Shown here piece by piece: positions 34,246-44,900 of a stretch of DNA of 64,000 bases. Every line of letters begins with the position of its first letter. Within the stretch, counting starts at the first letter, position 1. The DNA comes from Camellia lanceoleosa. Lineage: Eukaryota > Streptophyta > Magnoliopsida > Ericales > Theaceae. The stretch covers positions 85,516,117 through 85,580,116 of the forward strand of contig CM045762.1 of the NCBI GenBank assembly GCA_025200525.1, given 5' to 3'. The position numbers were made by a program, and so were the translations under genes. A model generated the notes under the pieces. The model ran no database searches. It had not been told where the DNA came from and was given only the letters and a program-made list of their open reading frames with translations.

Positions 34246-36298
34246 TATAGCGATCCCGGCTTTCCTCTTTTTTGTTTATTGTATTCCGGACTTGGTTCCA
34301 TGAGTGCATTGATGTCGTATTCTAATTTCCATCCTTTACTCTTGTATTTGAGTCTTGGGTTGTGTTGGGCAAGTTTGAAACATGTTGGTTGTGTTTAGAA
34401 ACCAAAGGTTGATGCCCCAGTTTTTGGCCTTCACGCTCGAGCGGGCCCTTTGTTGTTGATTCTCCGCTCGAGCGGGATTTTGGACGCTCGAGCATGAATA
34501 TCCATCTCCCAGTATTTTTCTCTGCAGGCCATCGGACGCTCGAGCGGGCCATTTTGGTTTTGTTACTCCGCTCGAGCAGGGAGTCTGACGCTCGAGCGAG
34601 GACCTTGGTCTGTAAAACTTCTGGAAGTATGCATCCGGCGCTCGAGCGGCGCTTTTGATGCTCGAGCGTGAGTCTGTGTCTGACGCTCGAGCGGGGAGTG
34701 CAGTATATCAGTTCGAAGTCTGACTTTTTGAATCACTTTTTCAACTCCTTTTCTCTCTCTTACTTTTCAAAACCTCCATTGGAGAGCACCTCACTCTAAA
34801 ACTCCAACTTCTCTCTAGGGTTTGATCTAGTAGGAGTGATCTTCTACCGTTGGGCCTTTGTAAAAAGTATGGAGCTTGTTGAGGACTACAATTTGATCCG
34901 AAAATATTAGGGTTTGGAGCACTTTTAAATTTCTTCATCTTCTCCTTTCAGCTCCGAATTTGAGGTAGGGATAACTACTCATTTCTATAGTCTTTGACAT
35001 AAACTATTGGTCATTTTGATGTAATGTTGAAGTTGAGTAATTTTGGGTGTTAGGGTTTCAAAATGAATAAAGAGGGGTTTTGTTATTTTGACCCATATAT
35101 GTGTATCTTGGGTCGTAAAATGATGGTATTGATGTTGTTGATGATATATGGGACCTTTGGGTCATTGTAGAGAAAAAGGGGGAGAAGCCCTAAATTGTTG
35201 TATGAATTAATTTATATAATTAATTTGGGAATGTGATGGAAATATGGAATTGAGCTGGAAATAATGAAATTGGCTCATTATAAAAGGGAATGGTGGAGTT
35301 GGATTTATTCATCGCTCACTTATGAAAGTGTTGTCAAATTATCTGTTGATGCATTTATTATCTATTTAGAAATAAATTGCTTTGGGCTATCGGTAGAGAA
35401 TAGTCTTGAATGTTGTAGGCCTTGCATGAGGATTAGGTGAATTAAAACTAATCAATTGAATATGTCATTAAATATGACGGTTGGAATAATACATCAAATT
35501 TATGTATTGATTGATTATGTATATGATTTGTGCTTATATACATTGTGTTATGTGGGAGGAGATAGGGGATGTACTCCACGGTGTAGAAGAAGATAGGGGA
35601 TGGACTCCTAAACCGGATATTATTTGGAAGGAGATAGGGGATGGACTCCATTGATACAGCAAATATGTGTATCTATTGTGAAGTATGGAAGTGTTTTATG
35701 TGATATTGATACAGCAAATATGTGTATCTATTGTGAAGTATTAAAATATTGTTGATATGAACTGTGGTCTCATGGGAATTGTTTGGCCAGGTTCTGAGCC
35801 ATATTTATGAATTGAAAATCGGTTAAGTAAAGGAAAGAGGAATGAAACATGGACATATTTGTCATGTAATTGAAATGGGTTATGAATTGATTTATGTGGG
35901 TTAAACATTTATCAAATGCTAATGTTTTAATTTTTGCTCATATTATGTTTAGCATATCTCTATTGGGCGTTGGCTCACCCTATATGGGACATCTTTTTCA
36001 GGAACAGGTGCTATGCCACCTCCAAGGACGTAGCTTGGAAGGCTTGAGGCTGTTAAATTCTTTTTGTTGTTTTTGTTGTATTACATGTATATCAAGCCAA
36101 GGGCTTATTTTGTGTAGAGTTAGTACTCTCCTTTTTGTAACCAAGTGTTGACTTGGAAAGTTGTAAGGCTATAGGGCATTTACTTTTGTTGTCAACATGT
36201 AATACTTTTCATAAGAATACTCTGATGATTGTAATATGAAATCTATTTTTCTTTACCGTGATTGTATGATATTATGAATTTATTTTGAGGGCGTTACA
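34246..36298 (+). repeat. 5' LTR of the family 2 Ty3 element
   Basis: It is 2053 bp. In order it shows palindrome cluster 6, TATA-like GCAGTATATCAG (34694-34706), a CT-rich tract, three 'gagataggggatg' units (35559-35650) and two GATACA units. Confidence 0.92.
34434..34697. repeat. CGCTCGAGCG palindrome cluster 6 (9 sites)
   Basis: Nine sites, seven of them perfect over GCTCGAGCG, are separated by spacers including 'tccatctcccagtatttttc' and 'ctgtaaaacttctggaagta'. Confidence 0.92.
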
Positions 36299-36301
36299 AC
36301 T

Positions 36302-36314
36302 TGGTATCAGAGCG
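36302..36314 (+). promoter_or_regulatory. Primer-binding site, initiator-methionine tRNA
   Basis: TGGTATCAGAGCG begins three bases inside the 5' LTR and matches the canonical site. Confidence 0.93.
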
Positions 36315-36699
36315 TACCGGGTTCGAATACTTTGGGTACGCGAGAAGTTGTTAGTACCACAATGGGTTCGTCTCACTTGCTAGAGACTTAGATGTAGTGT
36401 TATATGCTTATGTGATAACATGTTTACGTGACTACTTGGGTATGGGATTTAGTTTTTAGGATGTTGATTGGATCATTGGGTTTCTAGGAGTCCTGTTGGA
36501 AAAGCACTGGATCAATGCTGTTTCTAACCGGAACTCTAGCAACGCCTCGGGATTGTCACTATCCGAAAATGAAATTTGTAAGTGCTTATGTGATTATGTG
36601 CTTACGTGGAATGAATTACTGTTGTCCAATGCATTAGGACGCGAGTGTTATAGCTTTGGCACATTTGTGATTGTGCTAATGTCCTTCGTTACCTTTATT

Positions 36700-37860
36700 A
36701 GGATATTAGGACGAGGACGTGGTGGTAGACGGGGTAGGCCTAGGAGGTAGGAGATGCCTATACCGGATGAGATTCCAGAGCAGCAGGAGGGCGTTGGTCA
36801 GGCCAATGTAGCCGAGCCAATAGGTCAGCAGGCTATGGGCGCCTTAGCTCGCGAGATGGCAGGAGCTTTGAGGGAATCCTTAGGCATTCTCAGAGCTGAG
36901 AATCAGGTCTAGGCCCATGTTGCTGAGGCAGGGCCTTCATTTCTGAAGAGAGAGTTCTTCCGGTCTAATCCGGATGAGTTTGTTGGGGACCCTAAGGAGC
37001 CACTAAAGGCTGATGAGTGACTGGAGCAAATGACTAAGATGTTTGAGATGCTTGGCATCGAAGACAGGGCATTGAATGTGACCTTGGCATCTTTCCAGCT
37101 TAAGGGGGATACGGGTCAGTGGTGGAAGTTTATGAGAGGTCGTGTTGGAGGGACTTGGGAGGCCTTTGTAGATGCTTTCTAGGAAAAGTTCTTATCTCCA
37201 GCTGTCAGGGAGAAGCTAAGGGACCAGTTTTTTCAGCTCAAGCAGCTGAGTTCTTCAGTGGCCGAGTTTGAGGCCGCATTTACTAGTTTATCTAGATTCG
37301 CACCTGAGCTTGTGGTGTCTGAGGAACGCCGTTGTATGGGGGGTCTATGACTAGAGAGTATGGGCGTCTTGTAGATGCTGCAGCCCATATGGAGATTATG
37401 ATGTAGAAGGAGGAGGAAAGACAGAGAGGCTCCAAGAGGAGTCAGGATAGCCAGGGAAACGGCAGGAGGTAGAGGGGTCCTAACCCTCAACAGTCCTATG
37501 GTGCTTTTGTGAGATCTACCTTTCCAGTGCCAAGTGCAGGCTCTGGGAGAGGTAGTCAGGAAGACATTACCTGTTACAAATGTGGTCAGCTGGGCCACAA
37601 GTCTCCAGCTTGCCTGCAGAGGGGAGGAGGGCAGAGAGCAGCTTCATCCTCGGCTAGACCTCAGAGTCAAAGTCAAGGCAGAGGTCAGCCGCTTTCGTGC
37701 TACCAGTGTGGTCAGGCGAGGCACCTGAAGAGGTTTTGCCCGCAGTTGAGTGGCACATTTGGTGCATCTGGGTCGAGGCAAAGTTTTTAGCCAGCTCAGT
37801 CAGTTCAGGCCTCGAGGGCCAATCAGGGGGCTTTATCGTCCCAGTCTGTGCAGTAGTCTT
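36700..37860 (+). pseudogene. Ty3 gag with two zinc knuckles, many stops
   Basis: The N-terminus RGRGGRRGRPRR (36710-36750) has lost its start codon. The capsid part follows from 36751 (MPIPDEIPEQQEGVGQANVA, FLKREFFRSNPDEFVGDPKE, FQLKGDTGQWWKFMRGRVGG). In-frame stops occur at about 36910, 37018, 37180 and 37348, then a one-base shift and further TAGs near 37404 and 37470. A frame at 37509-37790 carries two CCHC knuckles, CYKCGQLGHKSPAC and CYQCGQARHLKRFC. A second knuckle is unusual beside the single one in the family 1 element. Confidence 0.88.
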
Positions 37861-37904
37861 TTGTTTCTAGAGATGAGCAGGTAGATCAGGGGCCTACAGG
37901 GCGT

Positions 37905-38264
37905 GTGTATGTTGTTACCATGCAAGATCTAGTACCGGCTCCATCTGTTGTGAGAGGTACCTTTTTGTTTTGCAACTCGGTTGCCAATGTGTTGATTGAT
38001 ACGGGTGCATCTTATTCCTTTATATCTACTGCATTTGCATCTGTTTTGGGGCTGGAGTTGGCACAGTTAGCATCTCCTATTTGTGTAGTATCACCTGTTA
38101 GGGGTGAATATATTTTGAAACAAGGGTGTACAGGATGCGATATAGAGGTCGCCGACCGCCGGCTTCTATTTTCTTTTATAGTTATGGCTATGTCGGGTTT
38201 TGATGTTATTTTGGGTATGGACTGGCTATCGTCATACCAGGCAGTTATTGATTGTTACCACTAG
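37905..38264 (+). pseudogene. Retropepsin-type protease
   Basis: The frame holds VANVLIDTGASYSFIS with the catalytic D-T-G (residues 32-34) and later GFDVILGMDWLSSYQAVIDC, the conserved C-terminal half. It ends at TAG 38262-38264, where the family normally continues into RT. Protease processes Gag-Pol. Confidence 0.92.
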
Positions 38265-38282
38265 AGGGTCACAGTATATACC

Positions 38283-38981
38283 TTGAGCGGGGATTGTTTC
38301 CATTTCTTGGGGGATCGGGTTGATAATATGTTGCCACCGATGTATGATCCGCGAGGGCGTAGTGAGCTTAGTAGTTTCCTCGCTAGCTTTATGAGTAGTG
38401 AGTGTGATGAGACCCAGACTGTGTTGCCGAGAGTGGTTTGTAAATACTCAGACGTCTTTTCCGAAGATCTTGTGAGTTTGTCACCACATCAAGAGATCGA
38501 GTTCTCTATTGATTTAGTGCCTGGCATGGCGCCGATTTCTATGGCACCTTATCGTTTTGCCCCAGCCGAGTTGAGTGAGTTGAAAGTTCAACTCCAGGAG
38601 TTGCTGGATAAGGGCTTTATTCGCCCTAGTGTTTCGCCATCAGGAGCACCAGCCCTCTTTGCTAAAAAGAAATATGGTGCCTTGAGACTTTATATCGATT
38701 ACCAGAAATTGAATCGGGCTATGGTTAAGAACAAGTACCTTATGCTCCGTATAGATGATCTGTTTGACCAGTTGAAAGGGTCCCGTTGTTTCTCTAAGAT
38801 AGACTTGAGATCGGGTTACCATCAGTTGAGGGTCAGGGAGGAGGATATTCTGAAGACGGCATTCCGTATGCGGTATGGTCACTATGAGTTTCTGGTGATG
38901 CCTTTTGGGCTCACCAATGCACCGGCAGTGTTTATGGATTTGATGAACCGGATATTCCGAGAATTCTTGTATCGCTTTTAA
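38283..38981 (+). pseudogene. Reverse transcriptase, N-terminal and palm part
   Basis: Visible in order are [52 protein letters not shown], the fingers [30 protein letters not shown] (first catalytic Asp) and [20 protein letters not shown]. The frame ends at TAA (38979-38981) exactly at the active-site region. The usual VFIDDIL is shortened, and what follows reads VGDIL. Confidence 0.93.
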
Positions 38982-39788
38982 GTGGGCGACATTCTGATTT
39001 ATTCGCCTTCAGAGGAGGAGCACGAGGAACACTTGAGAGTGGTGCTTGAGTTGCTTAGAGCCCATAGGCTGTATGCCAAGTTTGGAAAGTGTGAGTTCTG
39101 GCTAAGAGAGGTCAAGTTCTTAGGCTATGTAGTCTCTAGGGAAGGAGTGTCTGTTGATACATCTAAGATTGAGGCAGTGCAGGATTGGGCACAACCTAAG
39201 AGTGTTTTTGAGATCCGCAGTTTTCTGGGATTAGCCGGGTATTACCGCCGATTTGTGAAAGATTTCTCCAAGCTAGTTTCGCCGTTGACTAGATTGACAC
39301 GGAAAGGGGTCAAATTTGTATGGAGTGAGACTTGTGAAAAGTCGTTCCAAGAGTTGAAAATTAGATTGACCACCGCTCCAGTTTTTATTATTCCGGAGAG
39401 GGAGTTGGGTTACGCGGTTTACTGTGATGCCTCACGAGAGGGTTTGGGTTGTGTGTTGATGCAAGAGGGGGCCTATGGCTCACGTCAGTTGAAAATACAC
39501 GAGAGGAATTACCCTACACATGACCTAGAACTAGCAGCAGTAATTTTTTCCTTGAAAATTTGGAGGCACTACCTTTATGGTGAGAGGTTCAAGGTGTTCT
39601 CGAACCATAAGAGTTTGAAGTATCTATTTACACAGAGGGACTTGAATTTGAGGCAGAGAAGGTGGATGGAGTTCATAGAGGATTATGATTTTGAGTTACA
39701 CTATCACCTAGGAAAGGCCAATGTTGTGGCCGATGCCCTTAGTGGGAAATCCATTAGTGATATTGCTTGTATAGCCATCCGGGAGTAG
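38982..39788 (+). pseudogene. Reverse transcriptase thumb and RNase H
   Basis: The frame starts right after the TAA with GDILIYS. Relative to the family, two to three residues and one of the paired catalytic Asp residues are missing, so the polymerase site is destroyed. The thumb motif [20 protein letters not shown] is intact. RNase H follows with [60 protein letters not shown] and [12 protein letters not shown]. It stops at TAG 39786-39788. Confidence 0.92.
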
Positions 39789-40215
39789 GAGATGTTAGGT
39801 GCACTTGGCGAGTTTGATTTGCTTCTGGGGAAATCCGTTGAGGCTGCGGCCTTCTTTTCTGTTGTTGTGCAGCCTACACTTGTGACTCGAGTGTTAGAGG
39901 CACAGAGAGATGGCCTTGAGGTAGAATCCCTCCGAGAGAAGATCTCTAGTAGGAAGGTTGAAAAGGGTTTGGCTGTGTATCCCAACCTGAGTGTGAGATA
40001 CCGAGACCGTTTGTTTATGCCGGAGTCTTGCCAAGAGGAGGTACTCCGAGAGTTTCACCATTCACGTCTTGCGGTGCATCCGAGAGGCACTAAGATGTAT
40101 CGTGATTTGGGTCGCCAGTTTTGGTAGCGGGGTATGAAGAAAGATGTGGCAGTGTTTGTGTCTAAGTGCCTTACTTGTCAGCAATTGAAGGCCGAGCATC
40201 AGAGACCAGCGGGGT
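39789..40215 (+). pseudogene. Integrase zinc-binding domain
   Basis: The frame 39792-40127 ends VLREFHHSRLAVHPRGTKMY, RDLGRQFW, then TAG where the family has a second Trp. The HHCC pattern is completed beyond the stop by [17 protein letters not shown] one-base shift near 40209-40216 puts the core in the next frame. Confidence 0.9.
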
Positions 40216-41309
40216 TTGTTGCAACCCTTGCCTATTGCCAAGTGGAAGTGGGAGCATGTCACTATGGACTTCGTTGTAGGTCTTCCGAGGACTCAGCGGG
40301 GCAGTGATACTATTTGGATGGTTGTAGACCGGTTGGCTAAGTCAGCGTACTTTATCCCTATGCGCGTGAGAGATTCGGTAAATCATCTTGCCGATTTGTA
40401 TATTCGGGACATAGTGAGGTTGTATGGGGTCCCAGTGTCGATCGTCTCAGATAGAGATCCACGTTTTACTGCTAGGTTGTGGCAGAGTTTGTAGAGTGCC
40501 TTGGGCACTAGATTAACCTTTAGCACGGCTTATCATCCTCAGACTGACGGGCAGTCCGAGCGTACTATTCAGATCCTTGAGGATATACTTCAAGGTTGTG
40601 TCCTTGACTTTAGTGGGTCGTGGGAGAGGCACTTGCCCTTGGTGGAGTTTGCCTACAACAACAGTTTTCAGTCGAGTATCGGTATGGCACTGTTTGAGGC
40701 CTTGTATGGCCGACCGTGTAGGTCTCCGGTTTGTTGGGCCGAGGTGGGTGATGCACCTTTGTTGGGCCCGGAGTTGGTGAGGGAAATGACGGAGAAAGTT
40801 GAGCTTATCCGTAAGAGGCTTGTTACAGCCCAGAGTCGCCAAAAGAGTTATGCCGACCGTAGGAGGAGGCCTTTGGCAGTTAAGATGGGAGATCACGTCT
40901 TTCTGAAAATATCACCTAGGCGAGGTTTGATGAGATTTGGGAAAAGTGGGAAGTTGTCCCCTCGGTTTATTGGTCTCTTTGAGATCCTTGAGAGGATTGG
41001 GGAGGTTGCATACCGTTTAGCTTTACCGCTGCAGTTGTCCAGGGTACATGACGTGTTTCATGTTAGTATGCTTCAGAAGTACGATCTGGATCCATCGCAT
41101 ATATTGGATTGGACCGACTTAGAGGTAGATGAGGATGCCTCATATGAGGAGAGACCGGTTCGGGTCTTGGATAGGTAGGAACAAGTCTTGCGAGGCAAGA
41201 CCATTCCTTTGGTAAAGGTTTTATGGAAACATCACGGAGTGGAGGAAGCCACTTGGGAACGTGAGTTGGAGGTCCGTGAAAAATATCCAGACATGTTTGT
41301 TAATGTGTA
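40216..41309 (+). pseudogene. Integrase catalytic core and chromodomain-like tail, with two stops
   Basis: The core begins [20 protein letters not shown] (first Asp). [20 protein letters not shown] (second Asp) is followed by TAG (40492-40494, a Gln position). HPQTDGQSERTIQILEDILQ (Glu) starts the next open frame, 40501-41178. The D, D and E triad is therefore preserved. The GPY/F-type region (KLSPRFIGLFEILERIGEVA) and RVHDVFHVSMLQKYDLDPSH follow. After a TAG at 41176 the tail IPLVKVLWKHHGVEEATWE, then REKYPDMF to about 41309, matches the Tekay/Del C-terminus. Confidence 0.92.
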
Positions 41310-41716
41310 ATCATGTGTTGGGAATTTTGTAATATTGATGAACTTTAAGAGCATTGAATATATCTTAAGTTGTAAAACATTGTATATGTTTTGATTTATG
41401 GAAGTGTTATGAAACTTGCCTTAAAATGGAAGTTATTTTAACATTGTATATGTCAATGATGTTTTAGAAATGCAAATATAATGTTGGCATTGAGTATGTT
41501 ATAGAATTGTGGAATATGGTATTGAAATTTGTTAAATTTCAAGGAATGCACATCGTTAATACATGTTGTAGAATTATATATTGTGAGTTGCCCCTTGAGA
41601 AGGGATGGAATGACCGCCATTGGGTCAGGTTGTTGAATATTGAGTTGTAATACTGTTGGGAATTGAGGAAACTTGCTTTTGAAAACTTGTATCTAATTTC
41701 GGGGACGAAATTCTTT

Positions 41717-41729
41717 AAAGGGGGGAGGT
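41717..41729 (+). promoter_or_regulatory. Polypurine tract
   Basis: AAAGGGGGGAGGT directly precedes the 3' LTR and follows 'ttcggggacgaaattcttt', the phrase normally seen just upstream of the LTR in plant chromoviruses. Confidence 0.88.
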
Positions 41730-43810
41730 TATAGCGATCTCGGCTTTCCTCTTCTTTGTTTATTGTATTCCGGACTTGGTTCCGTGAGTGCGTTGATGTC
41801 GTATTCTCATTTCATCATTTACTCTTGTATTTGAGCCTTGGGTTACGTTGGGCAGGTTTGAAACAGGTTGGTTGTGTTTAGAAACCAAAGGTTGATGCCT
41901 AGTTTTTGGCCTTCACGCTCGAGCGGGGCTTTTGACGCTCGAGCGGGCCCTTTGTTTTTGCTTCTCCGCTCGAGCGGGATTTTGGACGCTCGAGATGAAT
42001 ATCCATCTCCTAGTATTTTTCTCTGCAGGTCATCGGACGCTCGAGCTGGAGTTTTGACGCTTGAGTGGGCCCTTTTGGTTTTGTTCCTCCGCTCGAGCGG
42101 GGAGTCTAACGCTCAAGCGGGGACCTTGGTCTGTAAAACTTCTAGAAGTATGCATCCGGCGCTCGAGCGGCGCTTTTGACGCCGAGCGAGTTCAGGTCTC
42201 GACGCCGAGGGGCGTTCCACGCCGAGTGGGAGAGATATATCTCCAAGTCCGACTTTTGGATCACTTTTTCCACTCTTTTTCTCTCTCTTACTTTTCAAAA
42301 CATCCATTGGAGAGCACCTCACTCTAAAACTCCAACTTCTCTCTAGGGTTTGATCTAGTAAGAGTGATCTTCTATCCTTGGGCCTTTGTAAAAAGTGTGG
42401 AGCTTGTTGAGGACTATATTTTGATCCGAAAATATTGGGGTTTGGAGCACTTTCAAATTTCTTCATCTTCTCCTTTGAGCTCCGAATTTGAGATAGGGAT
42501 AACTACTCATTTCTATGGTCTTTGACATAAACTATTGGTCATTTTGATGTAATGTTGAAGTTGGGTAATTTTGGGTGTTAGGGTTTCAAAATGAATAAAG
42601 AGGGGTTTTGTTATTTTAACCCATATATGTGTATCTTGGGTCTTAAAATGATGGTATTGATGTTGTTGATGATATATGGGACCTTTGGGTCATTGTAGAG
42701 AAAAAGGGGGAGAAGCCCTAAATTGTTGTATGAATTAATTTATATAATTAATTCGGGAATGTTATGGAAATATGGAATTGAGCTGGAAATAATGAAATTG
42801 GCTTATTATAAGAGGGAATGGTGGAGTTGGATTTATTCATCGCTCACTTATGAAAGTGTTGTCAAATTATCTGTTGATGCATTTATTATCTATTTAGAAA
42901 TAAATTGCTTTGGGCTATCGGTGGAGGATAGTCTTGAATGTTGTAGACCTTGCATGATGATTAGGTGAATTAAAACTAATCAATTGAATATGTCATTGAA
43001 TATGACGGTTGGAATAATACATCAAATTTATGTATTGATTGATTATGTATATGATTTGTGCTTATAAGGAGATAGGGGATGGACTCCTAAATTGGATATT
43101 ATTTGGGAGGAGATAGGGGATGGACTCCATTGATACAGCAAATATATGTATCTATTGAAGTATTAATACTGCGAATATGTGTATCTATTGTGAAGTATGG
43201 AAGTGTTTTATGTGATATTGATACAGCAAATATGTGTATCTATTGTGAAGTATGGAAGTATTGTTGATATGAGCTGTGGTCTCACGAGAATTGTTTGGCC
43301 AGGTTCTTAGCCATATTTATGAATTGAAAATCAGTTAAGTAAAGGAAAGATGAATGAAACATGGACATGTTTGTCATGTAATTGAAATGGGTTATGAATT
43401 GATTTATGTGGGTTAAACATTTATCAAATGCTTATATTTTAGTTTTTGCTCATATTATGTTTAGCATATCTCTACTGGGCGTTGGCTTACCCTATATGGG
43501 ACATCTTTTTCAGGTACAGGTGTTATGCTACCTCCAAGGACGTAACTTGGGAGGCTTGAGGCTGTTAAATTCTTTTTGTTGTTTTTGTTGTATTACATGT
43601 ATATCAAGCCAAGGGCTTATTTTGTGTAGAGTTAGTACTCTCCTTTTTGTAACCAAGTGTTGACTTGGAAAGTTGTAAGGCTATAGGGCATTTACTTTTG
43701 TTGTCAACATGTAATACTTTTCATAAGAATACTCTGATGATTGTAATATGAAATCTCTTTTTCTTTACCGTGATTGTATGATATTATGGGTTTATTTTGA
43801 AGACGTTACA
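41730..43810 (+). repeat. 3' LTR of the family 2 Ty3 element
   Basis: It is 2081 bp. It differs from the 5' LTR in copy number of three short arrays: two extra palindrome units, one extra GATACA unit, and loss of a 'gagataggggatg' unit with its flank (around 43065). Confidence 0.92.
41914..42230. repeat. CGCTCGAGCG palindrome cluster 7 (about 12 sites, last three eroded)
   Basis: Compared with cluster 6, extra units of about 20 bp are inserted after the first site and near 42045. The last three units read CGCCGAG in place of CGCTCGAG. Confidence 0.9.
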
Positions 43811-44290
43811 AAAGGTATCCGGCACATACCCGCTGGCTAGCTCATGTTTGTGTTTTCAGGGAGCAAAGCGACGACGTTTGGAAGAGCCCAAACTTGATCA
43901 ATAGGACTATACGAGAAGATTATTCTGTGCTCGTACAAATAGCATAGTAATTCTATTTGCACAACACCTATTCTCGATATCTCTAATTTTTTTTTTTGCA
44001 ATTGTGTCCCTATTCAAATTACTTTTTTAGACAAAATCTCAAACTCTAATTTCTCAATACACATCATTACTAGCCACTGCTACAACTCACCACCCATTGT
44101 CGCACCTTTGGTTCTGGCTTTGACCTTGGCGCCGCCTTCACCCTAGCCTTCGTCGCTCCTCCTTGTCACTTTCTAATACAACATCCTCCCTCCCCAAGCC
44201 CCGTCGCAACTCCTCGCCTTCCCCCTACCCTTCATCCTCTTCATTTTTCTCTTTCTTCTTCTTTTTCTTCATCATCGTTGTCTAAAACCC

Positions 44291-44295
<5 letters not shown>

Positions 44296-44335
<40 letters not shown>
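44296..44335. repeat. (CT)n microsatellite
   Basis: About twenty uninterrupted CT units. Confidence 0.95.
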
Positions 44336-44336
<1 letters not shown>

Positions 44337-44339
<3 letters not shown>

Positions 44340-44599
44340 AAGTTGCGATGGATATCGGTGGTGCGTCGCAATAGTAAAAGGCTACGAAGGTAATGTGTCG
44401 CAATAGTGGGGCTACAAATTTGGTTGGTAAAGTAGGTTGTGGTGACGACGATCACTCTCTTTCTCTCTCCCTCTCTGCAAGTTGCAATAGATAGTGGTGG
44501 TGCGTCGCGATAGTAAAAGGCTATAAAGGTGGTGTGTCGCAATAGTGGGGCTACAAATTTGGCTGGTAAAGTAGGTTGTGGTGACGACGATCAAAAGTA
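44337..44599. repeat. Tandem duplication, 139-bp period
   Basis: The first unit is 44337-44475 and the second 44476 to about 44599, with roughly 90 percent identity by eye. Confidence 0.9.
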
Positions 44600-44900
44600 A
44601 AGAACGAGGGATTACAAAATTGAAGAAGATGGAAAAAGAGGAGGTGCATGAAAGAGGCTTCAACGAGAAGCGAGAAGAAGGCGGCAACCTAAGGAGAAAG
44701 CTAGGTATGGATGGTAGTCATAAGGGCTAGGGTTTGCAGAAGAAAGTAGGGGTAAGTTGGTATTATTTAGAAATTAGTGGTGTGTATTGAGGCAAAATCA
44801 AAAAATTCAATTCATGTGTGGTGTGAACTAAACAAATGGTAATGGGCTGGTGTGTATTGAAACAAGTGGTGGTGTGCAAAAATAATTTTCCTAAACGGCA

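Larger units (their letters stand above)
34246..43810 (+). mobile_element. Ty3 chromovirus (Tekay/Del-like), family 2, full length but degenerate
   Basis: LTRs at 34246-36298 and 41730-43810 begin TATAGCGATC and end CGTTACA. They flank gag, protease, RT, RNase H and integrase on the plus strand. Target duplications are AGAGG (34241-34245) and AAAGG (43811-43815), one mismatch. A perfect initiator-methionine primer site and a polypurine tract are present. The reading frame has many stops, mostly explainable as CAG to TAG, CGA to TGA or TGG to TAG/TGA, and a few frameshifts, so the copy is dead as read. It lies inside the older LTR at 30694. Confidence 0.93.
30694..43966 (+). mobile_element. 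Old LTR (Tat/Athila-like?) broken into three pieces by two later insertions
   Basis: The pieces are 30694-31281, 33811-34245 and 43816-43966, about 1.17 kb in total. They start TGTTGTGTGCAC and end TTTGCACAACA. The middle piece holds ACTATAAAAGC (34146-34156), a TATA box, then 'gctgacttaggcatcggaga', which joins 'ggtatccggcacatacccgc' across the Ty3 insertion, a phrase order typical of R-U5 in plant Ty3 LTRs. No matching 5-bp duplication was found, and the right boundary could instead belong to a neighbouring inverted-repeat element. Confidence 0.5.
43967..44900. other. Possible non-autonomous element containing a 139-bp tandem duplication
   Basis: The left tip ('tatttgcacaacac', 43953) and the reversed right tip ('tatttttgcacaccac', about 44885) are similar, so an inverted-repeat element may span this segment. 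Inside are a CT microsatellite (44296-44335) and two tandem units starting TGCAAGTTGC at 44337 and 44476. The units share 'cgcaatagtggggctacaaa' and 'taggttgtggtgacgacgat'. No protein recognised. Confidence 0.4.

Noticed and set aside
36302..36314. TGGTATCAGAGCG considered as part of a tRNA gene
   Set aside because: Only the part complementary to the tRNA 3' end is present, directly inside an LTR; it is a primer-binding site.
43860..43905. Plausible last exon (GAKRRRLEEPKLDQ then stop, after a TTTTCAG acceptor)
   Set aside because: It is continuous with R-U5-like LTR phrases across the Ty3 insertion, where 'gtgttttcaggg' is a common LTR phrase; no other exon is present.
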